Shown here: positions 17,796 to 26,399 of the stretch, in pieces
Position numbering within the stretch: the stretch's first letter is position 1
Layout: each line of letters opens with the position of its first letter
DNA from: Gammaproteobacteria bacterium
GTDB lineage: Bacteria > Pseudomonadota > Gammaproteobacteria > Steroidobacterales > GCA-2729495
Direction: 5' to 3'
DNA length: 61,841 nt
Assembly (NCBI GenBank): GCA_030066665.1
Contig: JASJBD010000012.1
Coordinates: 1-61,841, forward strand
Notes under the pieces: generated by a model
Told to the model about the DNA's origin: nothing
Database searches by the model: none
Seen by the model: only the letters and a program-made list of their open reading frames with translations
Position numbers and translations under genes: made by a program

Positions 17796-18860
17796 TCAAT
17801 TCAGGCGCGAACGCAACATGTCGGCTGCAACCCGCGACAGCTCCGGCGCCGTCTGAATGCCATAGCCGCCCTGGCCGGCCAGCCAGAAAAAGCCTGCGAC
17901 CGAAGCATCGAAACCAACCACTGGCGAGCGGTCAGGGCCGAAGGTTCGCAACCCCGCCCATTGCTGCACGACGCGACGCACCTGTAGGGATGTCACGGAC
18001 TCAAAGCGGTCCACCGCCATGGCAACATCGATGTCATCGGGATAGGCATCGCCTGGTTCAGCCGGGGTCTCGTCAGCCGGCGAAAGCAATAGTCGGCCGG
18101 CGTCTGGCATGAAATAGAAACTCTCGTCCAGGTCGGTCACAGCAGGCCAGTTGCCGCATGCCACTGCCGGCTCTGTCTCGATGATACAGGCCGTGCGGCG
18201 TAACGGAGTGAAACCGATACGTTCAGCCCCAGCAAGGTCAGCGACTTCATCGGCCCAGGCACCGGCGGCGTTGACGATCACGCGCCCATGGAATTCACCG
18301 GTTGTCGTTCTGACAGTCCAATGATCATCGGCACGTACTGTCGACTGGACTCGCGCATTGGTCACGATCTGCGCCCCCTGCTGCCGGCAGCCACGCAAGT
18401 AACCCTGCATTAGCGCGTTCACGTCAATGCGCTGCGCGTCGGGTTCCCAGATGCAGGCAGACACCTGTTCGGAGCGGAGCACCGGTACGCGCTCCAGTGC
18501 AAATTCGCCGGGTTGAAAACTCAGTTCCGTACTGCCCTCGCGCAGTTCGGCAAACTGCTCGCGAAGCCCGGCACGCTGATTGGTTCCCGCAATGATCAGG
18601 CAGCCACGCGGTTCCAGCAATGGATGCTCCGTAAATCCTGGAGGTGGTTGATCGAAAAAGTCACGGCTCGCAGCCGTGAGAGCCCGGATCGCCGCATTCC
18701 CATAGGTGGCGAGGAAGAATGCCGCGGACCGGCCCGTCGCATGAAAACCCGGCTGATCCTCAGCCTCCAACAGGATCACGGTATGCTGATCGGCGAGCTG
18801 CCAGGCGACCGACACGCCCGCGATACCGGCGCCGACGATGAGGAAGTCAACCGGTACCAC
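17796..18860 (-). CDS. FAD-dependent amine / D-amino-acid oxidase (DAO family)
   Basis: About 354 residues. The start VDFLIVGAGIAGVSVAW is a GxGxxG dinucleotide-binding motif, followed by LLEAEDQPG and the DAO-type GFHATGRSAAFF. The C-terminus ends with GLRTFGPDRSPVVG and GQGGYGIQTAPELSRVAAD, typical of glycine/D-amino acid oxidases. It oxidises a primary or secondary amine with FAD. The frame is open upstream to 18971, but that part overlaps the aminotransferase; a GTG at 18860 gives the expected N-terminus with a 14-base overlap. The gene is coupled to the aminotransferase upstream. Confidence 0.87.
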   Translation of the reverse strand: MVPVDFLIVGAGIAGVSVAWQLADQHTVILLEAEDQPGFHATGRSAAFFLATYGNAAIRALTAASRDFFDQPPPGFTEHPLLEPRGCLIIAGTNQRAGLREQFAELREGSTELSFQPGEFALERVPVLRSEQVSACIWEPDAQRIDVNALMQGYLRGCRQQGAQIVTNARVQSTVRADDHWTVRTTTGEFHGRVIVNAAGAWADEVADLAGAERIGFTPLRRTACIIETEPAVACGNWPAVTDLDESFYFMPDAGRLLLSPADETPAEPGDAYPDDIDVAMAVDRFESVTSLQVRRVVQQWAGLRTFGPDRSPVVGFDASVAGFFWLAGQGGYGIQTAPELSRVAADMLRSRLN

Positions 18861-20025
18861 GTTTTTCCAGAAACGCCTGCACGCGATCCATCGCTTCATC
18901 CAGGCGCGCGTAGCTGGCCGCGCCAAAGCAGATGCGCAGGTGCCCTTCACCTGCGGGACCATAGAAAGCACCGGCCTCCATGGCGACGTGCGCGTCGCGC
19001 AGAATGGTCAGCGCGAATTCTTCGCTATCGGTGCTATAGGCGCTGAAATCCGGGAAGGCATACATGCTCCCTTCGGGCACGTGGCAATGAATGCCCGGCA
19101 TTTCATTGAGTCGAGCAACCACCAGGTCGCGCCGTCGCTGATCCTCGGCGAGCATGTCGCGAACACAGTCCTGCGGACCGGCGGCGGCCTCGCGCGCACC
19201 TTCCTGTGCGAACACGCAGGGGTGCGTGGTTTCGTTCAGCGTCACGCGCATGATTTCCTGAATGAATTTCGGCGCCGCTGCCGCGTAGCCGATGCGCCAA
19301 CCGTCCATTGCGTAGGCCTTGGTAAAGGCACCCAGCGTGATGGTGCGCTCGCGCATACCGGGCAGGCTGGCAACACTGACATGCTCCGCGTCGTCGTAGA
19401 CGATGAAGTCATAGACCTCGTCGGTCACGACCAGCAGATCGTTCTCAATGGCAATGGCGGCAAGCTGCCGTAGCTCAGCGCGCGTAAAAACGGTACCGAC
19501 CGGATTCGCCGGATTGATGAGCACGATCATCTTGGTGCGATCGGTGACCGCGGCTGTTGTCGCGGCGATATCGAGATGGAAGTTGGCCGACTTGTCGAGC
19601 GGCACGGTAACAACTTTGCCGCCGATCAACGCGATCTTTGGATTGTGTTGTGGATAGTAGGGCTCGAAGACGATAACTTCATCGCCTTCGTTCAGGCCGG
19701 CCATGAAGGTCGCAAATGAGGCCTGCGTCAAACCGTTCGTGATCAGAATCTCGTCCGGCGAAAACTCGACGTGGTTGTATCGCGCCAATTTTTCCGACAG
19801 CGCCTCGCGCAGGTCTCGCGAACCCTGCAAGTCACCGTAATGCACGATGCCGTCGTCGAGCGCCTGCTTGGCCGCCGCCTTGATGTGCGGCGGCGTGTCC
19901 ATCACAGGCCGGCCGACTTCCAGTCGGATGATGTCGGCGCCTTCTGCCGCCAGTGCGGACGCGGTTTCGTACATACCGAAACTCTTGCCGTCCTGTGTTG
20001 CCATGCGTTTGGCGGGCCAGTCCAT
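18847..20025 (-). CDS. Class I aspartate-aminotransferase-like PLP enzyme
   Basis: A 392-residue aminotransferase. It has NPANPVG at 171-177, TDEVYDF with the PLP aspartate at about 202, and the lysine in GAFTKAYAMDGWRIGY (K236). This is the aspartate/aromatic aminotransferase subgroup. A GGGAGA ribosome site precedes the ATG. It reads into the FAD amine oxidase with a 14-base overlap and follows the WYL regulator gene by 21 bases, so regulator, aminotransferase, oxidase and sulfatase probably form one operon handling amino compounds. Confidence 0.9.
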   Translation of the reverse strand: MDWPAKRMATQDGKSFGMYETASALAAEGADIIRLEVGRPVMDTPPHIKAAAKQALDDGIVHYGDLQGSRDLREALSEKLARYNHVEFSPDEILITNGLTQASFATFMAGLNEGDEVIVFEPYYPQHNPKIALIGGKVVTVPLDKSANFHLDIAATTAAVTDRTKMIVLINPANPVGTVFTRAELRQLAAIAIENDLLVVTDEVYDFIVYDDAEHVSVASLPGMRERTITLGAFTKAYAMDGWRIGYAAAAPKFIQEIMRVTLNETTHPCVFAQEGAREAAAGPQDCVRDMLAEDQRRRDLVVARLNEMPGIHCHVPEGSMYAFPDFSAYSTDSEEFALTILRDAHVAMEAGAFYGPAGEGHLRICFGAASYARLDEAMDRVQAFLEKRGTG

Positions 20026-20046
20026 GATTGATTCTCCCAGTTGCCG

Positions 20047-21021
20047 TCAGCGCTTGTATGTCGAGGCCGCGGCATCGAGCTGCTCACGCACCTGTTCGCG
20101 AAGTTCTGCTGGTGCCAAAACCTCAACATCAGCTCCGTATTTCAGAATGTCCATCACGAGTTCCCGTGAATCCGAGTACGGTACCTTCAGCACGTAGGCG
20201 CCATCCAGTTCGAAACTGCCGTCCTGGTCGGGATGCCAGGTTTCACGGGAGACCCAGCGGGCGCGAACCGGGTTGAAACGCAGCACGGCCGTATGCGCAG
20301 CGCGGCCGGAGAAGATGCCGAAACCCGCTCCGAGATGCTCGTCCAGCGTGGCGTCGGTGATTTCGCGGGCGCGTTTTGCCAACACCGTGGCATTACCTAT
20401 CGCATCGACGGAGAACGTCCGCAGCGCCTGCCGCAAATGGCACCAGGCATCGAGATACCAGTTGTCTCGGTAGAAGACGATCCGCTGTGGTGACACGTCA
20501 CGGCTGAGCGTCTCGTTGCGCGCGCGACGGTAGTGATCGATACGCAGGCGACGGCGTGACAGCAGCGCCGATGAGATTGCCTGGAAATTATCGGGATCCA
20601 CCGGACGCACACCCATTTGCAGGATCCGGATTCGGCGCGTCAGGTCCTCGGCTTTGAAGTCACCACTGTCGAGGATTCGGCGGATCCGGTTGCGCAGCGG
20701 TTTCACCTGCGCACCCAGCAGGCCCGGTTGCAGACGCTCCAGCAATTGCTCCATCGTCAGCAGCGCATGGATTTCCTCGGCACTGAACCAGAGGCCGGGT
20801 AACTGGAACAGGTGCGCCTGCGGGGCATCCTCGTCCAGTCGATAACCGCCCTGATCGCGGTCCCAGACGATCGGCATGTTCATGCGATCGCGAAGATATT
20901 CGAGATCCCGCTTGAAAGTTGCGCGTGATACTTCCAGCTCCTGCAGGAACTGGTCGCGTGTCACCAGCCGTCGCTGTGTCAGCAGCCGGTGAATCTTGTA
21001 GAACCTCTCGGTGCGGTCCAT
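20047..21021 (-). CDS. YafY/PafB-type HTH plus WYL-domain transcriptional regulator
   Basis: A 324-residue protein. The N-terminal helix-turn-helix (RFYKIHRLLTQRRLVTRDQF, then LEVSRATFKRDLEYLRD) is of the DeoR/HTH_11 type, and the central and C-terminal part is a WYL domain, with YRDNWYLDAWCHLR standing in for the WYL core. WYL regulators bind small ligands or nucleic acid and are often locally acting. It lies between the EVE-domain gene (14 bases upstream) and the aminotransferase operon, which it probably controls. Confidence 0.85.
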   Translation of the reverse strand: MDRTERFYKIHRLLTQRRLVTRDQFLQELEVSRATFKRDLEYLRDRMNMPIVWDRDQGGYRLDEDAPQAHLFQLPGLWFSAEEIHALLTMEQLLERLQPGLLGAQVKPLRNRIRRILDSGDFKAEDLTRRIRILQMGVRPVDPDNFQAISSALLSRRRLRIDHYRRARNETLSRDVSPQRIVFYRDNWYLDAWCHLRQALRTFSVDAIGNATVLAKRAREITDATLDEHLGAGFGIFSGRAAHTAVLRFNPVRARWVSRETWHPDQDGSFELDGAYVLKVPYSDSRELVMDILKYGADVEVLAPAELREQVREQLDAAASTYKR

Positions 21022-21034
21022 GTTGGCTTATCTG

Positions 21035-21487
21035 TTATTCCAGGCCGAGGATGAACTCCCAGTCGCGCTCATCGACGGGCATCACCGACAACCGGTTACC
21101 GCGTTTCACCAACGGTAATTCGGCCAGTTCCGGATGCGATTTCAATTCCTTCAGACTGATGTTGCGCTTCAATTTGCGTTTGTAGCGAACATCCACCAGC
21201 AACCAGCGCGGCTCATCCGGGTCGCTTTTCGGGTCATAGTACTTCGAATCGGCGTCGAACTGGGTGGGATCCGCATAAGCCTGGCTGGCAATACTCATGA
21301 TCCCAACGATACCCGGCTCATCGCAGTTGGAATGATAGAAAAAGGCCAGGTCGCCCTTGTGCATATCGTCGCGCATCATGTTGCGCACCTGGTAGTTGCG
21401 GACGCCGTCCCAAGGCTCAACTCGCACGCGCTTGAGATCATCGATACCGAACACGTCAGGTTCGGATTTCATTAGCCAATAGGCCAT
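21035..21487 (-). CDS. EVE-domain protein (thymocyte nuclear protein 1 homologue)
   Basis: A 150-residue single EVE domain. MAYWLMKSEPDVFGIDDL is the characteristic opening, followed by WDGVRNYQVRNMMRDDMHKGD and FYHSN. EVE domains belong to the PUA-like fold and bind modified bases in DNA or RNA. Many bacterial EVE proteins are single-copy housekeeping genes of unknown exact role. It is first in the run with the WYL regulator. The 147 bases between it and the divergent amidohydrolase hold AGTTGTGATAAT as a possible -10 region for the plus strand. Confidence 0.9.
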   Translation of the reverse strand: MAYWLMKSEPDVFGIDDLKRVRVEPWDGVRNYQVRNMMRDDMHKGDLAFFYHSNCDEPGIVGIMSIASQAYADPTQFDADSKYYDPKSDPDEPRWLLVDVRYKRKLKRNISLKELKSHPELAELPLVKRGNRLSVMPVDERDWEFILGLE

Positions 21488-21634
21488 TTGAGCCTCAAAA
21501 ATACTGGGACTAAGCCTACATGTTAGCTCAGCCTGGGCTCGACTGGACTGTGCGCATGGGCTTCAAACGCCCGGGTACCGTTGGAGTTGTGATAATTTGC
21601 ATGAAAAGAACGCATTGACACCGGGGGAAAGACA

Positions 21635-22912
21635 ATGCGAACAGCCATCGTTATCTTATCCTTGCTTGCGGGCGCCGTTTGCCAGGCCGATACGACCGTT
21701 ATCCATGCTGGCACCCTGCTTGCCACACCCGGCAGCGAACCGCGATCCCGGCAAACCATCATCATCGACGGCAATCGCATCAGCGACGTACGCGACGGTT
21801 TTGCAGACCCATCTTCACTGCCCGGAGAGGTCACCGCCATCGATCTCTCCGACAAGTTTGTCTTGCCAGGCCTCATGGACATGCACACTCACCTGACCGG
21901 TGAGTTGTCGCCGAACACACGTAACGAAGCGCTGTACGTAACGACGTCAATGGAGACGTTACGCGGCGCACACTACGCGCTCAAGACGCTTCGAGCCGGA
22001 TTCACGACGGTCCGAAATGTCGGCGCGAAGTCAGAGGCCATCTACGCCCTGCGCGACGCGATCCGCGACGGCTACGTCCCTGGACCGCGTATCTTCGCGG
22101 CTGGCAGTACTCTGGCGGCAACCGGAGGGCACGGCGACGTCGATGGCTACAAAGCCGAGCTGCTCGCGCTGTGGACGCCAAGAACGATCTGCGACGGTCC
22201 GCACGACTGCCGCCGGGCGGTGCGGCATGCGGTCAAGTTTGGTGCCGACTGGATCAAGATCACCGCCACCGGCGGCGTGCTGTCCGACACCGCAACCGGG
22301 CTCAATCAGCAGATGACCGACGACGAACTCGTCGAGATCATGCAGACAGCGCACTCGCTGGGCGTCAAGGTGGCAGCTCACGCACATGGCACGGACGGCA
22401 TCAATGCCGCACTACGCGCCGGTGTGGACAGCATCGAACACGGTACCTTCCTCGACCGCGAGTCGATCCGTCTGATGAAACAGACGGGTGCTTACCTGGT
22501 ACCGACACTGTCACCGGGCTTCAAGGTAGCCGCCACGATGGAAGGTAACCCCTTCTTTACGGACAACATCAAAGCGAAGGTCATCGATGCCAGCGAAGCT
22601 GCGGCAAGGAATTTCGGTATCGCCTACAAGGCCGGCGTAAACATCGCCTTCGGCACGGATTCGGCGGTGACGCCGCACGGCGAGAACGCCGACGAGTTTG
22701 CGATGATGGTCAATGCCGGCATGCGAGAGATGGACGCGATCTTCTCTGCCACAGTCGCAGCTGCAGCCTTGCTCGAGCAATCGAACATTCTCGGCACCAT
22801 CGAGGCCGGCAAACTCGCCGACATCATCGCCGTCGACGGCAATCCCCTTGAGGACATCACGGTACTGGAGAATGTCGCCGTCGTGATCAAGGATGGCCGC
22901 ATCGTGAACTAA
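21635..22912 (+). CDS. Exported amidohydrolase, close paralogue of the 12170-13558 protein
   Basis: A 425-residue amidohydrolase with a signal peptide ending at VCQAD (about residue 18). Metal ligands are complete: HTH 84-86, K208 in WIKITATGG, H249 and H251 in AAHAHG, H269 in SIEHG, and D342 in FGTDSA. It is the fourth such enzyme in the window and shares many short identical blocks with the one at 12170-13558. GGGGGAAAG provides a ribosome site. It stands alone on the plus strand. The 148 bases after it contain no evident gene or terminator. Confidence 0.9.
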   Translation: MRTAIVILSLLAGAVCQADTTVIHAGTLLATPGSEPRSRQTIIIDGNRISDVRDGFADPSSLPGEVTAIDLSDKFVLPGLMDMHTHLTGELSPNTRNEALYVTTSMETLRGAHYALKTLRAGFTTVRNVGAKSEAIYALRDAIRDGYVPGPRIFAAGSTLAATGGHGDVDGYKAELLALWTPRTICDGPHDCRRAVRHAVKFGADWIKITATGGVLSDTATGLNQQMTDDELVEIMQTAHSLGVKVAAHAHGTDGINAALRAGVDSIEHGTFLDRESIRLMKQTGAYLVPTLSPGFKVAATMEGNPFFTDNIKAKVIDASEAAARNFGIAYKAGVNIAFGTDSAVTPHGENADEFAMMVNAGMREMDAIFSATVAAAALLEQSNILGTIEAGKLADIIAVDGNPLEDITVLENVAVVIKDGRIVN

Positions 22913-23060
22913 CCCGGTGTTATCGCATACGTCGGTATACCCGCCAGCGCGGTGTCCGCAGGACAGACTCAGCTGCCAAGAGACCTTTACGCTGGGAGCA
23001 CAGCGAAACAAGGTTGGTCCCGGACGGGTCGACTGTACGCCCGGGTGAGGAAAAGCGATT

Positions 23061-24044
23061 GTGAAGCAGGCGTTGCTTGCAATAGCCGGGCTGGTGCTGG
23101 CCGCTGTACTGGCAGGGGTCGGTTATTTGGAGTTCTTTTTGCCGCGCAGCCGCCCGGCTCCGGAGATCCAGGTTGAGCTAACACCCGAGCGCATCGAACG
23201 AGGCCGCTACCTGGCCGAAAATGTTCTGCAATGTGTGGACTGTCATTCGGAACGGGACTGGACGCTTTATGGCGGGCCGCCAATAGAGCCGATCGGTGCC
23301 GGGCGCAAGTGCATGGACAAGACCACGCCGGCGGCCGGTGTGAATGTCGGCCAGGAATATTTCCCTGGTGTGCTCTGTATTCGCAACGTGACTCCGCATC
23401 CGGAAACCGGGATCGGCGAGTGGACCGACGGTGAATTGTTACGGGCAATTCGCGAGGGCGTAGATCGCGATGGTCGCTATCTGTTCCCGATCATGCCGTA
23501 CTTCATTTACCGAGACCTCGCCGACGAAGATGTGTACGACGTGATCGCCTACATGCGCTCGCTGGATCCGGTGGAGTCGGTCCGACCGCGCAAAGAGGTG
23601 GATTTTCCGCTGGACTATGTATTCAGCCTGTGGCCGAAACCCGTTCCAGGTCGGATCGTCGCGCCAGAGGCGAGCGATCGGCTCGCGTACGGCGAATACC
23701 TGGCAGTCGTAGCGCGCTGCAAGTTCTGCCATTCGCCGCGCGACCCGAATTCGCTGGAGGACATTCCGGGTCGACAGTACTCCGGCGGTATGGCGTTTTT
23801 CCTCGGGCCCCGCGTGATGTACCCGATGAACCTGACGCCGCACCGGGACGGCCTCGGCGCGTGGACCAAGGCAGATTTCCTGAATCGCTTCCGCCTTTAT
23901 GGCCAGGCACGACCGGTAGCGCCGGAAGAAAACACGCTGATGAACTGGAACGCGTTTTCCAAGATGAGTGACGAGGATCTCGGCGCGCTGTACGATTTCT
24001 TCATGACGCTGGATCCAGTGCCAACGATCCGGGAACCGATCTGA
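23061..24044 (+). CDS. Diheme cytochrome c, membrane-anchored or exported
   Basis: A 327-residue protein starting at GTG, with a GAGG ribosome site about 11 bases upstream. An N-terminal hydrophobic segment (residues 4-26) exports it. Two heme-binding sites are seen: CVDCH at 58-62 and CKFCH at 220-224. Each domain has the later NVTPH-type or NLTPH segment found in alcohol- or gluconate-dehydrogenase cytochrome subunits. It would carry electrons in the periplasm. No dehydrogenase subunit is adjacent, so its donor is unknown. The following membrane protein starts 18 bases downstream and may be co-transcribed. Confidence 0.88.
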   Translation: MKQALLAIAGLVLAAVLAGVGYLEFFLPRSRPAPEIQVELTPERIERGRYLAENVLQCVDCHSERDWTLYGGPPIEPIGAGRKCMDKTTPAAGVNVGQEYFPGVLCIRNVTPHPETGIGEWTDGELLRAIREGVDRDGRYLFPIMPYFIYRDLADEDVYDVIAYMRSLDPVESVRPRKEVDFPLDYVFSLWPKPVPGRIVAPEASDRLAYGEYLAVVARCKFCHSPRDPNSLEDIPGRQYSGGMAFFLGPRVMYPMNLTPHRDGLGAWTKADFLNRFRLYGQARPVAPEENTLMNWNAFSKMSDEDLGALYDFFMTLDPVPTIREPI

Positions 24045-24062
24045 GGGCGCAGGCCGCTGAGC

Positions 24063-24653
24063 GTGATAACCAAACTCAACAATCTGATCATCTATGCATC
24101 CCGGCACGCCTGGCTATTCCTGCTGGCAACGATCGTGACATTCGGCTGCCTGTTCGCGGTATTCGGTCCACTGGGCAAAGCATTCGACGAATTGACGGCC
24201 GGTCAGCAGATGTTCGACTTTCAGAATTCGCTGACAACCGAACAGATCACGGAACAGTTACCCGTGTATACGGAGGCGGCGAAGCAGGTCTACTACGCGT
24301 TCTCATTCGCCGATTTCTTTTTCCCGTTCTTCGCCGCGCTGTTCCTGGCGAGTATCGCCGCATTCTCGCTACGTCATTTGGCGCCGGGCGCGTACGCCTG
24401 GGTGACCGAGCGGAGGCTGTGGCCAGTGCTGATGATCGGCGCGGCCTTCGACTGGCTGGAGAACATCTTCGCGCTGACAGTTGTATCCGCGGCGCCCGAG
24501 GCAACGCCCCTGGCGGCAACATTGCTGGTCATTGCGAAGAAGGCGAAACTGGCGGCGGTCATGGTGGCCCAGCTCCTCGGCTGGGGTTTGTTATTGCTGG
24601 CAATTCTGAAGTGGCTGGCTGCGCGCGTGGGATTCTTGAAAGCGGCCAGCTGA
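24063..24653 (+). CDS. Four-helix inner-membrane protein of unknown function
   Basis: A 196-residue protein that I do not recognise. Four hydrophobic segments can be seen: about 15-38 (LFLLATIVTFGCLFAVFG), 78-100 (FFFPFFAALFLASIAAFSL), 118-140 (WPVLMIGAAFDWLENIFALT) and 165-188 (AQLLGWGLLLLAILKWLA). The acidic-aromatic FDWLEN inside the third helix is notable. It starts with GTG 18 bases after the diheme cytochrome and ends 12 bases before a glutathione transferase gene. A role linked to the cytochrome is possible but unsupported. Confidence 0.75.
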   Translation: MITKLNNLIIYASRHAWLFLLATIVTFGCLFAVFGPLGKAFDELTAGQQMFDFQNSLTTEQITEQLPVYTEAAKQVYYAFSFADFFFPFFAALFLASIAAFSLRHLAPGAYAWVTERRLWPVLMIGAAFDWLENIFALTVVSAAPEATPLAATLLVIAKKAKLAAVMVAQLLGWGLLLLAILKWLAARVGFLKAAS

Positions 24654-24665
24654 GGTTTAGTTACG

Positions 24666-25337
24666 ATGATTGATCTTTATACGGCGCGTACGCCGAACGG
24701 TTTCAAGGCTTCAGTCGTGCTCGAAGAACTCGAGCTGCCGTACGAGGTCCACCCGATCCGGCTGGACAACCTGGAGCAAAAGGAGGACTGGTTCCTGAAG
24801 ATCAATCCGAACGGCCGGATCCCGGCGATTGTCGATCGCGACGCTGGCGACTTCGCGGTTTTCGAGTCGGGAGCGATCATGGTGTACCTGGCGGAGAAAA
24901 CCGGTCGTCTGTTGCCCCCCGACCCGCAGGGTCGCAGCCTGGTGATGCAATGGCTGATGTTCCAGATGGGCGGTATCGGACCGATGATGGGCCAGGCGAA
25001 CGTGTTCTATCGCTACTGGCCAGAAAAAGTGCAACCGGTGATCGACCGCTACCAGAACGAGAGCCGGCGCCTGTTCGAGGTGCTGGATGGGCGCCTTGCC
25101 GACAACGAGTGGCTGGCCGGGGATTATTCGATCGCCGATATCGCCAACTGGTGCTGGGTGCGCGGCCACGAATGGTCCGGCGTGTCCGTCGACGGTTTGG
25201 CGAACCTGCAGCGCTGGATTAACGCGCTTGACGCGCGGCCGGCCTGCCAGCGTGGCCTGGCCGTGCCTCCAAAGGTCGAGGATGAACCCAGCGACAAAGA
25301 CAAGGCCAGTTACGCCCGCAAAATGGTCACCACCTGA
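24666..25337 (+). CDS. Glutathione S-transferase family protein (YfcG/Ure2-like)
   Basis: A 223-residue two-domain glutathione transferase. The N-terminal thioredoxin-like half has [32 protein letters not shown] with the cis-proline, and [15 protein letters not shown]. The all-helical C-terminal half contains [18 protein letters not shown] with the conserved N-capping segment. TPNG near the start matches the disulfide-bond oxidoreductase YfcG subgroup rather than cysteine-containing classes. It acts in the cytoplasm on thiols or electrophiles. It follows the four-helix membrane protein by 12 bases. Confidence 0.88.
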   Translation: MIDLYTARTPNGFKASVVLEELELPYEVHPIRLDNLEQKEDWFLKINPNGRIPAIVDRDAGDFAVFESGAIMVYLAEKTGRLLPPDPQGRSLVMQWLMFQMGGIGPMMGQANVFYRYWPEKVQPVIDRYQNESRRLFEVLDGRLADNEWLAGDYSIADIANWCWVRGHEWSGVSVDGLANLQRWINALDARPACQRGLAVPPKVEDEPSDKDKASYARKMVTT

Positions 25338-25345
25338 CGGCGCCT

Positions 25346-25373
25346 AAAGTTTTTCATTCCCGCTGCCGATGAT
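25346..25373 (+). promoter_or_regulatory. Flagellar sigma-28 (FliA)-like promoter before the HDOD gene
   Basis: TAAAGTTT at 25346-25353 and GCCGATGA at 25366-25373 match the sigma-28 consensus TAAAGTTT and GCCGATAA with a single mismatch. The spacer is 12 bases against the usual 11. A start of transcription near 25380 would leave a leader of about 20 bases before the HDOD ATG at 25403. The position and match make it credible, although the spacer is one base long. Confidence 0.65.
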
Positions 25374-25402
25374 TTCCGGGATAGCTCAGCCCGGGATGCA
25401 CG

Positions 25403-26365
25403 ATGGACGAAGTCAAAGCCCCTGATTCGCCACGCCAGGACGGCGAGACGGCCACCGAGAAACCCGGCAGCACAGGCGCGGGGCGCTCCAGCGGCAGTCT
25501 GCGCACCTATGACCAGCTGAACGCGCCGGGTACGGCCAACGGGCTGGTCCGGCAGCTCACGGAGGAGCTGCAAAAGGACCGGGTTGAAATTCCCGGCTTC
25601 CCGGACGTGGCCATGCGCCTGAACCGGGCGCTGCGTGCCGAGGAGACCGACGTCCGGGAAATCGTGTCGCTGATCAACTCCGAACCTGGCCTCGTAAGTC
25701 GGCTACTGCAAATTGCGAATTCAGTGGCCTTCAACGCCAGCGGCCGGGCCATTGGCGATCTGAAAATGGCAGTGAGCCGCCTGGGTTTCAAGAACGTCTG
25801 GAGTGCCGCCAGCAGCTATTCCATCCGCCAGCTACAACAGCACGAGTGGCTCAAGCCGATTCGTCCCTGGCTCGCCGAAATCTGGCTGTCGAGCAATCAC
25901 GTGGCCGCGATCTGTATCGTCGTCGCAAAGCGTTTCGGCCAGCTTGCGGATGAGGCGATGGTGGCGGGACTGTTGCATCGGATTGGTGAACTATACCTGC
26001 TGACGCACGCGCAGAAGCGCGGTATCGAAATACAGAACAACGAGAACTGGGAACGGATGATGGCGAGCTGGCAGCCCACCATCGGCGAGCAGATCATTGG
26101 TAAATGGGGCGTGCCGAATCATGTTGCCGTCGCCGTCGGCCGACAGGATGCGATCGCCAATGACGACACCGGCGACCTGACGCCGTTCGCGGCCTTGCTG
26201 TCGGCGGCGAAGCTCTATAACCGTGTACGCGAACACCAGGGCACGGAAGAAGCTGCGGCAGCGGGCGAACTCTTGCAGGACCTCGAACTCTGGGGTCAGC
26301 CGTTTCTCAAGCTCGTCGCGGAAGGCCACGACGAGATCGAAGCCATCCGCAAGGACATCTCCTAG
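25403..26365 (+). CDS. HDOD-domain signalling protein
   Basis: A 320-residue protein with a disordered, charged N-terminus (1-50) and one HDOD domain (about 60-260). The domain opens with EIPGFPDVAMRLNRALR, then IVSLINSEPGLVSRLLQIANSVAFN and the alignment SRLGFKNV. HDOD proteins are HD-related domains without the metal histidines. In gammaproteobacteria they link motility, cyclic-di-GMP and stress signalling. Upstream is a sigma-28-like promoter, which supports a motility connection. A perfect 7-base hairpin without a T-tract follows the stop. Confidence 0.88.
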   Translation: MDEVKAPDSPRQDGETATEKPGSTGAGRSSGSLRTYDQLNAPGTANGLVRQLTEELQKDRVEIPGFPDVAMRLNRALRAEETDVREIVSLINSEPGLVSRLLQIANSVAFNASGRAIGDLKMAVSRLGFKNVWSAASSYSIRQLQQHEWLKPIRPWLAEIWLSSNHVAAICIVVAKRFGQLADEAMVAGLLHRIGELYLLTHAQKRGIEIQNNENWERMMASWQPTIGEQIIGKWGVPNHVAVAVGRQDAIANDDTGDLTPFAALLSAAKLYNRVREHQGTEEAAAAGELLQDLELWGQPFLKLVAEGHDEIEAIRKDIS

Positions 26366-26381
26366 GATCGCTCCGCGATCC
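26365..26381. terminator. Short hairpin between convergent genes
   Basis: GGATCGC (26365-26371) and GCGATCC (26375-26381) form a perfect 7-base stem with a 3-base loop, straight after the HDOD stop and before the convergent gene at 26400. No T-tract follows on either strand, so intrinsic termination is uncertain; it may serve as an RNA end or processing barrier. Confidence 0.35.
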
Positions 26382-26399
26382 GAGCGTCATCTATCCGCG

